From NCBI GenBank assembly GCA_938041705.1, contig CALISP010000309.1:1-8692 (forward strand): a stretch of DNA of 8,692 nt. The letters run 5' to 3'. A program made the position numbers and the translations under genes. This document shows positions 1 through 6,501 of the stretch, piece by piece (position 1 is the stretch's first letter; each line of letters starts with the position of its first letter). Source of the stretch: an uncultured Cocleimonas sp. (GTDB lineage: Bacteria > Pseudomonadota > Gammaproteobacteria > Thiotrichales > Thiotrichaceae). The notes beneath the pieces were generated by a model, which made no database searches, was not told where the DNA came from, and was given only the letters and a program-made list of their open reading frames with translations.

Positions 1-1
1 G

Positions 2-1738
2 TTTTTAGCTGATAACCATATTGATAAAGTATTTAGTTATATCGGGAAAAATGCACACTTGTGTGATTCCATCGATAAACACCCAAATATGGAAAACGTT
101 TTTACCGTTCATGAGCAAGGCGCGGGATTCGCAGCTGATGCGTATGCACGTGTTACAGGTAAAAGTGGTGTAGCGACAGTTACCAGTGGCCCTGGTGCAA
201 CTAATTTAATCACAGCCATTGCTGATTGTTATTTCGACTCTGTTCCAACTCTATTTATTATTGGTGATGTTCCACCCACTGAATGTAAAGGTGATAGAAA
301 TATACGACAGTTTGGGTTCCAAGAAACAGATATGGTTGTTTTGTGTGAATCCATTACTAAGTATGCCGTTCAGATTACTGACTTAAAGAGAATGAGGTTT
401 GAGTTAGAGAAAGCATATTTCATCTCTCAAGAAGGTAGAAAAGGTCCTGTTTTAGTAAGTATTCCAGAAAACTTACAGTTTCTGACTGATTTTAATCCTG
501 AACAAATAGAGTCATTTTTTGGTAGCGATGAACATAAAGAAATATTAGAAAACAATGCTGTAAGCCCTCAATTAGCCTCTGATATTGAGCAAACTGTAAA
601 GTTAATCAATAACGCTGAAAGACCTTTAGTATTGGTAGGCGGTGGTGTTAGGTTAGCTGATGCCGATGCCGAATTAATGACATTTTTAGAGACTTCTAAG
701 ATACCAATGGTTTATTCACTAATGGGCAAAGACTCTGTCAGTAGTGAATATCAATATAATTTAGGGTTTTTGGGAAATTTTGGAACACGTCACGCAAATC
801 TATCGATCGCAAATTCAGATTTATTAATCGTTTTAGGTTCTCGTTTAGATAATTTACAAACAGGTAGAAAAATAGAAACTTTTGCTCGAGAAGCTAAAAA
901 GATTCAAGTCGATATTGATCCTAATGAGTTGGGTATACGAGTTGATATGGACATGTTGATCAAAGCCGATGTTCGTGAATTTTTATATCAATTAAACTTA
1001 AGAAATTACACCAATGAAATAGAAGCATGGCACAGTAAGGTCTTAAGTTATAAAGCTAATTATCCTGCTGAGTACAATCATGATAAGAGCGATAGGCTGG
1101 GAAATCAGATTGTTTATCACATCTCAAAACACTTAAAAGCGGATGATTGTATTTGTGTTGATGTTGGTGAACATCAAATGTTAGTTGCCCAATCGCTTAA
1201 ACCACGAAAACAGCAAAGGGTCTTATTTTCAGGTGGATTTGGTTCAATGGGCTTCGCCCTTCCTGCAGCTATTGGGGCTACCTTGGCAACAGGCAATAGA
1301 GCCATTGTAATAACAGGTGATGGTGGATTTCAAATGAATATCCAAGAACTAGAAATCATCAAAAGAAGAAGACTTCCTATCAAAATATTCGTAATTAATA
1401 ACGAAAGCTTACACATGGTTAAACTCCGTCAAGATGCTTACTTAGAAGGTAATTCGGTTGGTTCAGTAGATGATTATAGTGTGCCTGACTTCAAAAGAAT
1501 TGGTGAGGCTTATGGTATTAAAAGCCATCAATTGACTGATTTAGTTGAAATAAAAAATTGTATAGAGAATAGTTTAAAAAATGATGATTCTGAGATTATT
1601 GATATTAGAGTCGAGGCTAATACAACAACTGTAGAACCAAGATTAGACTTCAACCGATCTTTTGAAGATATGCGCCCTTATTTATCTGAAGAAGAAATGA
1701 TTGAGCAAATGGTGATTGAGCCTATCAAAGTTAGTTAA
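2..1738 (+). CDS. ThDP-dependent acetolactate synthase-like enzyme of a polysaccharide cluster, 5'-truncated by the window edge
   Basis: The frame is open from base 2 with no stop, and the codons ahead of the first possible start (TTG at 59) read as normal family sequence (FLADNHIDKVFSYIG...). The gene therefore runs in from the left, lacking probably only 10-15 residues; 578 residues are visible. Numbering from base 2, the N-terminal Pyr domain carries the cofactor-activating Glu in VHEQGAGFAADAY (E38). A central domain has GSRLDNLQTG, like the FAD/ADP-binding domain of acetolactate synthases. The C-terminal PP domain has SGGFGSMGFALPAAIGA (about 410-426) and the ThDP/Mg motif GDGG (439-442) ending in NN (466-467). 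The segment corresponding to GMVRQWQ of acetohydroxyacid synthases reads HMVKLRQ (471-477), so the signature Trp is absent. Next to a flippase and a glycosyltransferase, it more likely makes a sugar or sugar substituent, as the carboligase YerE does for yersiniose, than branched-chain amino acids. The family is certain; the substrate is inference. Confidence 0.9.
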   Translation, partial: FLADNHIDKVFSYIGKNAHLCDSIDKHPNMENVFTVHEQGAGFAADAYARVTGKSGVATVTSGPGATNLITAIADCYFDSVPTLFIIGDVPPTECKGDRNIRQFGFQETDMVVLCESITKYAVQITDLKRMRFELEKAYFISQEGRKGPVLVSIPENLQFLTDFNPEQIESFFGSDEHKEILENNAVSPQLASDIEQTVKLINNAERPLVLVGGGVRLADADAELMTFLETSKIPMVYSLMGKDSVSSEYQYNLGFLGNFGTRHANLSIANSDLLIVLGSRLDNLQTGRKIETFAREAKKIQVDIDPNELGIRVDMDMLIKADVREFLYQLNLRNYTNEIEAWHSKVLSYKANYPAEYNHDKSDRLGNQIVYHISKHLKADDCICVDVGEHQMLVAQSLKPRKQQRVLFSGGFGSMGFALPAAIGATLATGNRAIVITGDGGFQMNIQELEIIKRRRLPIKIFVINNESLHMVKLRQDAYLEGNSVGSVDDYSVPDFKRIGEAYGIKSHQLTDLVEIKNCIENSLKNDDSEIIDIRVEANTTTVEPRLDFNRSFEDMRPYLSEEEMIEQMVIEPIKVS

Positions 1739-1781
1739 ACAATAGTTTAAAATACTTTAGTGATACTCGGGTTATAAAAAA

Positions 1782-3254
1782 GTGAGTGATTTAAAAACGA
1801 GAGGAATACATGCTTTTATCTGGGATTTACTAGGTAAATTGGGTTCTCATGCCTCTACTATTATCGTCACTATTGTTTTAGCAAGATTGTTAGAACCCGC
1901 TGACTTTGGTTTGATAGCCATTGTGATGGTAATAGTATCCTTAGCAGCAATCTTTTCTGATGTAGGGCTTGGTGGGGCTTTAATTCAGCGTAAAAGACTT
2001 CATCAGGTTCATTACTCATCTGTGTTCTTTTTTAATGTTCTTGCTGGCTCCTGTCTTACATTTATAACATTCATATCGGCACCTTGGATTGCGAATTTCT
2101 ATAATAATTCTCAGCTACTACCAATAGTACAAGTTGTTTCTTTTCTATTTATTATTAGTGCTTTACATGCTGTTCAAACAGTCATTTTAAAGAAAGAACT
2201 CAAATATGAACTCTTAACTAAGGTAAATCTATCTGCCTCTATAGCTAGTGGTGTTATTGGTATTGGGTTAGCTTTGTGGGGTGCTGGCGTATGGAGTTTA
2301 GTCGCACAATTAATATCTCGTGAAATATTCATTAATATATTTATTTGGAGTAAAACTCACTGGATTCCTAAAATTGCTTTTTCTTTTAAAGCATTAAAAC
2401 AACTCTGGTCATATGGTTTCAATATGTTTCTAGCAGAGATGATAGATACACTTTTTGAGAAAGCAGATTACTTGATTATTGGGCGTCTATTTCCAGCGGC
2501 TACCTTAGGATTTTTTCATCAAGCAAAACAGTTAAATCAGTTTGTTATTGAATACACTGCAGGCAGCTTAATGTCTGTTCTGTTTCCCGTACTCAGTAAA
2601 ATTCAAAATGACTTACCGCACTTCAAACGAGTGGTTATTAAATCAACTGGAATAATCAGCTTTATTACTTTCTTATTATTAGGTAGTTTATATCTCGTTG
2701 CAGACGAATTAATTGTTTTGCTATTGGGAGAAAAATGGCAATCATCCATATTTTATTTCAAAATAATTTTACTTAGTGGATTTGCCTATCCAATAAGTGC
2801 ATTGATGGTAAATGTATTAAGTAGCCGTGGAAAATCAAAAGAATTTTTACGTTTAGAGATTTATAAAAAAGTCATCCAATCAATAAATTTATACATCCTA
2901 TTTGCATTTGGTATTAATGCATTTTTATATAGCCTAATCTTTTCTTCATTTTTTGGGACTTCATTAAATATAGTATTCGCCACAAGAGAAATTGGATTAG
3001 CTTTTATAGACATAGCTAAACCATTGCTCACTCAAATGATTATTGCCGTCTCTTTGGTATTGGGTATTCAGTTGATTCTAAGTGATATTAATCTACATGA
3101 TTATCTGATGTTGATGCTAGAAGGAACAGTATTTTTACTCTCATTTATTTTAATCAATTTGTTATTTAAAACTCAATCATTTATCACTATTAGAGAACAG
3201 TTAGAAGTTGTGCTAGTACTCTTTAACAACAGAAAAAATGGGAATGCAGTATGA
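1782..3254 (+). CDS. Polysaccharide flippase of the MOP superfamily (WzxC/TuaB-like)
   Basis: A 490-residue, very hydrophobic inner-membrane protein, close to the roughly 490 residues usual for WzxC-type exporters. Many membrane segments run from about residue 20 to 480, probably 12-14 helices. Near the N-terminus it has LARLLEPADFGLIA (33-46) and FSDVGLGGALIQRKR (58-72), and mid-protein IIGRLFPAATLGFFHQAKQL; all are typical of this flippase family. The family moves undecaprenyl-linked repeat units from the cytoplasmic to the periplasmic face. The start is GTG, with only a weak ribosome site upstream. The next in-frame Met is residue 49 and would remove the first helix, so GTG is preferred. 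It begins 43 bp after the ThDP enzyme, and its TGA overlaps the next gene's ATG (ATGA), which suggests one operon with translational coupling. The actual cargo cannot be read from the sequence. Confidence 0.88.
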   Translation: MSDLKTRGIHAFIWDLLGKLGSHASTIIVTIVLARLLEPADFGLIAIVMVIVSLAAIFSDVGLGGALIQRKRLHQVHYSSVFFFNVLAGSCLTFITFISAPWIANFYNNSQLLPIVQVVSFLFIISALHAVQTVILKKELKYELLTKVNLSASIASGVIGIGLALWGAGVWSLVAQLISREIFINIFIWSKTHWIPKIAFSFKALKQLWSYGFNMFLAEMIDTLFEKADYLIIGRLFPAATLGFFHQAKQLNQFVIEYTAGSLMSVLFPVLSKIQNDLPHFKRVVIKSTGIISFITFLLLGSLYLVADELIVLLLGEKWQSSIFYFKIILLSGFAYPISALMVNVLSSRGKSKEFLRLEIYKKVIQSINLYILFAFGINAFLYSLIFSSFFGTSLNIVFATREIGLAFIDIAKPLLTQMIIAVSLVLGIQLILSDINLHDYLMLMLEGTVFLLSFILINLLFKTQSFITIREQLEVVLVLFNNRKNGNAV

Positions 3255-4279
3255 TTAATAAAACTGAACAAGACATTATGCAAAACTGGCAAGGCGATGA
3301 CATGATGGTAAGTATCACTTGCGTAGCGTTTAATCATGAAGATTATATGCACACTACGCTTGATAGTTTTCTCATGCAAGAAACTACTTTTCCTTTTGAG
3401 ATACTAATAAATGACGATGTATCAACAGATAGCACTGTTGAAATTCTAAAAGAATACGAACAAAAATTCCCAAACATTGTTAAACCTGTTTATCAGACTA
3501 AAAATCAATATTCGCAAGGTGTTAATACAATGGCTATACTTTTTCCTTATATTAAAGGCAAGTATGTTGCTTTCTGTGATGGAGATGATTACTGGGTTGA
3601 CAATCAAAAATTAAGAATTCAAGTTGAAGAAATGGAGACACACCCTGAAGTTGATTTAAGTTTTCATCCGTCCTACAAAGATGTAAATGGTGATAGAACA
3701 GAAGTCATGGCAAAACATGCTAATGGAAATAGAATTTTTACTGTTGAACACTCTATTATGGGCCATGGTGATTTTGCTGAAACAGCTTCAATGATGTTTA
3801 CAAACTCACTTATTTCATCTTTACCTAGTTGGTTTAAAACTGCAATGCCTGGGGACTATGTCTCTGAAGTTATGGGCTCTGTGCGCGGAGGGAGTTTATA
3901 CATTGACCGCATTATGTCAGTTTATCGATCAGGGCTTGATGAAGGATGGACTGAAGGTGAGTTGAAAAAGAGTACTGAAGAACGACGACAATTTTTAAAT
4001 AATATTGATGAACAACTTATTTTCTTAGATGAATATCTTGGCGGGAAATATCATAAAGAATTTCGACAAGTATTCCACAATGATATTTACGACTTTATTA
4101 CTACAGTCAATAACGACATGCGAGTAAAAAAGGAAATGTATGTTCAATACAAAAGTGATTTTTCTTTCGCTGAGCAATTAAAATGGCATTGCTTATATAA
4201 ACATCAAAATTTAATTTCTCTCTTGAAATCTATAAAAGACAGAAATAACGCTTCAAAACCAATTGCTGTAATCGATTAA
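3251..4279 (+). CDS. Glycosyltransferase family 2 (GT-A fold)
   Basis: A 342-residue soluble protein. The N-terminal GT2 domain spans about residues 19-230: it starts with MVSITCVAFNHEDY, has the nucleotide-sugar-binding LINDDVSTDSTVEIL (52-66), then the acidic metal-binding stretch CDGDDYW (109-115) followed by QKLRIQVEEME. These are hallmarks of inverting GT2 enzymes in O-antigen and capsule clusters, which transfer a sugar from a nucleotide donor to a lipid-linked acceptor on the cytoplasmic face. The C-terminal 110 residues are charged and lack obvious membrane helices. I chose the ATG that overlaps the flippase stop by 4 bp, with GGGA about 7-10 bases upstream. Internal Mets at residues 10 and 18/19 would also leave the catalytic domain intact, so the exact start is open. 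Donor, acceptor and linkage are unknown. It appears to be the last gene of the cluster, since the next gene faces it. Confidence 0.87.
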   Translation: MINKTEQDIMQNWQGDDMMVSITCVAFNHEDYMHTTLDSFLMQETTFPFEILINDDVSTDSTVEILKEYEQKFPNIVKPVYQTKNQYSQGVNTMAILFPYIKGKYVAFCDGDDYWVDNQKLRIQVEEMETHPEVDLSFHPSYKDVNGDRTEVMAKHANGNRIFTVEHSIMGHGDFAETASMMFTNSLISSLPSWFKTAMPGDYVSEVMGSVRGGSLYIDRIMSVYRSGLDEGWTEGELKKSTEERRQFLNNIDEQLIFLDEYLGGKYHKEFRQVFHNDIYDFITTVNNDMRVKKEMYVQYKSDFSFAEQLKWHCLYKHQNLISLLKSIKDRNNASKPIAVID

Positions 4280-4291
4280 TAAAACAAATAG

Positions 4292-4909
4292 TCAGTGGGT
4301 ATCTTCAATCATTACTCGCCATGCTTTATGTTGTTCAATCAAAGATAACGCATCCTGTAATAAAGTTTTACCAGGTTCCGTATTAAACCAAGTAGATAAT
4401 CCGGACGGATGTGGTAAGGGAATAACATCTGCTTGTAATAGCGGTGTATCAATTATAAATTGTTGCCCCACTACTTGATCTAATTTTTTTGCAGTTAAAT
4501 ATTGAGAAATAGCGAGTTTGCCAATAGGTATAATCAATTTAGGCTGCATAATTTCATATTCCTTCTCGAGCCATACCTTACAATTCGCAATTTCTTGTTT
4601 GTCTGGCACTCGGTCACCAGAGCCCTTTGGGTTTTTACCTGGAAAGCATCTACATACAGCGGCCATATAGACATGCTTCCTAAAGTGTTCTTCATCAACT
4701 CCTATTGATGTAAACCATTTGAATAGTGTTTTACCTGCAGTCCAACCAAATGGCTTACCAATTTTTCCTTCATGAATCCCTGGTGCTTGACCTACCGTCA
4801 TGATATTCGAAAATACAGGTATACCCGTTATCACTGGAGGAATCATTTTTTCACAACGAGTACAAGCCTGAAGTTTTCTTTGATGATGAATGACTTGTTG
4901 TATCGACAT
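4292..4909 (-). CDS. Uracil-DNA glycosylase family protein (family 4/5-like, Fe-S)
   Basis: A 205-residue protein of the UDG superfamily, whose members excise uracil from DNA to start base-excision repair. Visible features in order are: CTRC (C16, C19); motif A as TVGQAPGIHEGKIGKPFGWTAGKTL (38-62); YMAAVCRCFPGK (C86, C88) followed by a short insertion NPKGSGDR; C110; a hydrophobic core strand LIIPIG (125-130); and motif B as HPSGLS (167-172). C16, C19, C88 and C110 are well placed to be the four 4Fe-4S ligands of family 4/5 enzymes. Motif A is unusual: family 4 normally has GEAPG and family 5 GLAPA, while here it is GQAPG. That, plus the insertion, points to a distinct subgroup, and glycosylase activity is inferred rather than assured. 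It converges with the glycosyltransferase (12-bp gap) and is divergent from the thioredoxin gene. I see no strong ribosome site ahead of its ATG. Confidence 0.85.
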   Translation of the reverse strand: MSIQQVIHHQRKLQACTRCEKMIPPVITGIPVFSNIMTVGQAPGIHEGKIGKPFGWTAGKTLFKWFTSIGVDEEHFRKHVYMAAVCRCFPGKNPKGSGDRVPDKQEIANCKVWLEKEYEIMQPKLIIPIGKLAISQYLTAKKLDQVVGQQFIIDTPLLQADVIPLPHPSGLSTWFNTEPGKTLLQDALSLIEQHKAWRVMIEDTH

Positions 4910-4931
4910 AAACTAAATAAGTACTAAAAGT

Positions 4932-4938
4932 GGGGGGG
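4932..4938. repeat. Homopolymeric G7 tract between the divergent UDG-family and thioredoxin genes
   Basis: Seven consecutive G on the + strand (C7 on the minus strand), in otherwise very AT-rich intergenic DNA. It lies 23-29 bases upstream of the minus-strand UDG-family start, within its likely leader or core promoter. It could be a slippage-prone tract, but seven is short for a phase-variable repeat. Confidence 0.5.
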
Positions 4939-4965
4939 TGTCTTTTAATTATGAATTATTAGCCA

Positions 4966-4994
4966 CTGTTAATCTATTTAATCTCAAGTACAAT
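4966..4994 (+). promoter_or_regulatory. Candidate sigma70 promoter for the TlpA-like gene
   Basis: A good -10 box TACAAT (4989-4994) is preceded at 17 bp by a weak -35 CTGTTA (4966-4971). It ends 35 bases ahead of the preferred ATG of the thioredoxin gene and is the best promoter-like pair in the divergent intergenic region. Only the -10 box is strong, so this is tentative. Confidence 0.35.
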
Positions 4995-5029
4995 AAAAAT
5001 CATCTGTTGAGGTTTTGAAGGTTTTAAAT

Positions 5030-5563
5030 ATGTCACGAATTTTCTTTTTACAACGTAGTTTTAGTTTAACTACCTTTTTTATATTTATACTATCAACAAC
5101 TTCAATACAAGCAGCACCAATAACGCTTACTAAATTAAAAGAACCACAACCTGCGCCTGCTTTTAGTTTGATAGATTTAGATAATAAATTACACACACTT
5201 GCAGATTACAAAGGTAAGCCATTAATTGTTAATTTTTGGGCGTCATGGTGTCGTCCTTGTCGTGATGAATTACCTGCACTTAATAGAGCTTGGTCAAAAG
5301 TAAAAGATCAAGGTATTCAAATGTTGGCAATTAATATCGGTGAAGATCCAAATGCCGTATTCAGTTTCATCCAGCAATATCCCATCGATTTTAGAGTTTT
5401 ACTAGATCCAAAAAGTGATGAAATAGCAAACTGGCAGATGAAGGGCTTACCTACGACTTTTATTCTCAATCCAAAAGGTGAGGTCGTATATCAAGCTATA
5501 GGTGATCGCGAATGGGATAATGATGAATTGTTGACAAAAGTACTAGCTTTGGCAAAACCGTAA
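5030..5563 (+). CDS. TlpA/ResA-like periplasmic thioredoxin-family protein
   Basis: The product is 177 residues. An N-terminal signal or membrane-anchor segment (about 1-28: Arg-containing start, hydrophobic FSLTTFFIFIL, then SIQA-A) would place it in the periplasm. The thioredoxin-like domain follows: AFSLIDLDNK (44-53), NFWASWCRPC (68-77) with redox cysteines C74 and C77, and the cis-Pro loop GLPTTF (P141). This order is typical of AhpC/TSA-TlpA-ResA family reductases, which keep cysteines reduced in exported proteins, for example during cytochrome c assembly. No cytochrome maturation gene is nearby, so the partner is unknown. An in-frame TTG at 5015 would add five residues, but GAAGG (5017-5021) lies 8 bases before ATG 5030, whereas the TGAGG before the TTG is only 2 bases away; ATG 5030 is chosen. 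It stands alone, 185 bp before the regulator gene and 120 bp from the divergent gene. Confidence 0.88.
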   Translation: MSRIFFLQRSFSLTTFFIFILSTTSIQAAPITLTKLKEPQPAPAFSLIDLDNKLHTLADYKGKPLIVNFWASWCRPCRDELPALNRAWSKVKDQGIQMLAINIGEDPNAVFSFIQQYPIDFRVLLDPKSDEIANWQMKGLPTTFILNPKGEVVYQAIGDREWDNDELLTKVLALAKP

Positions 5564-5677
5564 GTTTATTTAATATTATAAATTTGAATAAAAGTTATTC
5601 ACGGTTCCATAAACACTTGATTTATAACATAAGTAAAACTCATTATTAAGTTTCTAATAATTACAATTAAAACTACT

Positions 5678-5688
5678 TTGTTGACAAT
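5678..5688. promoter_or_regulatory. Candidate GntR operator O1 on the prp promoter -35 box
   Basis: TTGTTGACAAT at 5678-5688 has the TTGT/ACAA half-site symmetry expected for a GntR dimer and covers the consensus -35 box TTGACA. It matches the second site at 5740-5750 in 10 of 11 bases. Binding here would block RNA polymerase. Assignment to the neighbouring regulator is inference from position, symmetry and repetition. Confidence 0.5.
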
Positions 5689-5708
5689 TTCTGCATAAAT
5701 ACTAAATT
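5681..5708 (+). promoter_or_regulatory. Candidate sigma70 promoter of the prp (methylcitrate) operon
   Basis: A perfect consensus -35 TTGACA (5681-5686) is followed at 16 bp by a weaker -10 TAAATT (5703-5708). It lies about 40 bases upstream of the regulator start, in the only sizeable gap before the operon (5564-5748). Otherwise this gap is AT-rich, and I saw no convincing hairpin terminator for the thioredoxin gene in it. Confidence 0.5.
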
Positions 5709-5727
5709 AGACTCATTATTTAAACAT

Positions 5728-5739
5728 TTAAGGCCTTAA
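5728..5739. promoter_or_regulatory. Perfect 12-bp palindrome TTAAGGCCTTAA ahead of the regulator start
   Basis: TTAAGGCCTTAA is fully self-complementary. Extending it to 5725-5742 keeps 16 of 18 positions symmetric. It shares its last base with the next palindrome at 5739-5750. It also contains the only Shine-Dalgarno-like sequence near the regulator start (AAGG, 5730-5733), so protein binding or RNA pairing here could affect expression. The role is unknown. Confidence 0.45.
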
Positions 5740-5750
5740 TTGTTAACAAT
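5739..5750. promoter_or_regulatory. Candidate GntR operator O2, palindrome ATTGTTAACAAT over the regulator start
   Basis: ATTGTTAACAAT is a perfect 12-bp palindrome overlapping the first two bases of ATG 5749. It is a near copy of the site on the -35 box, with a start-to-start distance of 62 bp, roughly six helical turns, so both would face the same side of the helix. This is a plausible second operator for autoregulation by the adjacent GntR protein. Confidence 0.5.
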
Positions 5751-6501
5751 GCCAATTCAGAAATTAAACACTCGCAAGGATACAAAAGGTTTCGAAAGTG
5801 TCGAAACTAAAACGCTATCTGAGCAGGTTTTTAATGAACTCAAAGATGCAATCATCGCAGGCGATTTAGAACAAGGCTCTAAAATTACTGAAGACGGACT
5901 AGCCAAGCAATATGGCATAAGCCGAGGTCCTTTACGTGAAGCAATTCGTCGTTTAGAGGCAATACGTTTGTTAGTTAGAATCCCTCATGCCGGTATGCGT
6001 GTTGTCACTCTTACAACTGAAATAATGGAAGAAATCTACACCGTACGAGAAGCCTTAGAAGGTATGTCAGCTCGCCTTGCAGCACAACGTATGAGTGATG
6101 ACGATATTAGATCATTATCAGTGTTACTAGATAAGCACCAAAATTCAATTGATGAATCGCAAGGCAAACATTACTTGCAACACGAAGGTAATCTGGACTT
6201 TCACTTTCGTATTGCTTCAGCTAGTAATAATCAATGGTTAATTGATTTACTCAGCAGTGAACTCTATCAATTACTTCGTATGTGTCGTCAACGTTCAGGA
6301 CAAACACCTGCTCGTCCGTCAAAAGCAATTCAAGAACATCGAAGTATCGTTGAAGCTATTCAAACGCGAGACCCTGAATTAGCAGAATTATTAATGCGTC
6401 GACATATCAGCGGCGCATGGAAAATAGTTAAAGAACTGCTTGATAAAGAAGAAGCAGAAGACCAATCAGAACAAGTAAAACACATAGAGGAACAAGCATG
6501 A
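5749..6501 (+). CDS. GntR-family (FadR/FCD subfamily) regulator of the methylcitrate operon
   Basis: A 250-residue transcription factor. Counting from ATG 5749, the N-terminal winged helix-turn-helix spans about 22-88: TLSEQVFNELKDAIIAGDL, then ISRGPLREAIRRLEA as the recognition region, then a wing with PHAGMRV. The C-terminal FCD ligand domain (about 92-225) keeps the usual metal or ligand histidines H152, H197 and H219; the position that is often Asp is Asn (N148). The last 20 residues are a highly charged tail. It overlaps prpB by 4 bp (ATGA), so the regulator is probably co-transcribed with the pathway it controls. The candidate inducer is a methylcitrate-cycle intermediate or propionyl-derived acid, by context only. 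An in-frame TTG at 5740 would add three residues and is better spaced from AAGG (6 bases, against 15 for the ATG), so the start is uncertain by three codons. Confidence 0.88.
   Translation: MPIQKLNTRKDTKGFESVETKTLSEQVFNELKDAIIAGDLEQGSKITEDGLAKQYGISRGPLREAIRRLEAIRLLVRIPHAGMRVVTLTTEIMEEIYTVREALEGMSARLAAQRMSDDDIRSLSVLLDKHQNSIDESQGKHYLQHEGNLDFHFRIASASNNQWLIDLLSSELYQLLRMCRQRSGQTPARPSKAIQEHRSIVEAIQTRDPELAELLMRRHISGAWKIVKELLDKEEAEDQSEQVKHIEEQA

Noticed and set aside
59..61. TTG at 59 as the true start of the ThDP enzyme
   Set aside because: The upstream in-frame codons from base 2 encode typical N-terminal family sequence (FLADNHIDKVFSYIG) with no stop, so the gene continues beyond the left edge.
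2..4279. A novel defence or mobile system in the accessory region
   Set aside because: All three genes there fit known polysaccharide-synthesis families, and no nuclease, toxin, integrase or repeat array is present in the window.
5015..5017. TTG at 5015 as the start of the thioredoxin-family protein
   Set aside because: Its ribosome-like TGAGG is only 2 bases away, whereas GAAGG is correctly spaced for the ATG at 5030, which also gives a more normal signal peptide.
4984..5196. Minus-strand open frame of 70 codons opposite the start of the thioredoxin gene
   Set aside because: It is antisense to the signal peptide and domain start of a clear gene; its Cys- and Lys-rich translation resembles nothing known to me.
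5564..5600. AT-rich possible hairpin after the thioredoxin gene as a terminator
   Set aside because: The only complementary arms are short A/T runs (TTTATT/AATAAA) with no G-C pairs and no U-run, so the stem would be very weak.
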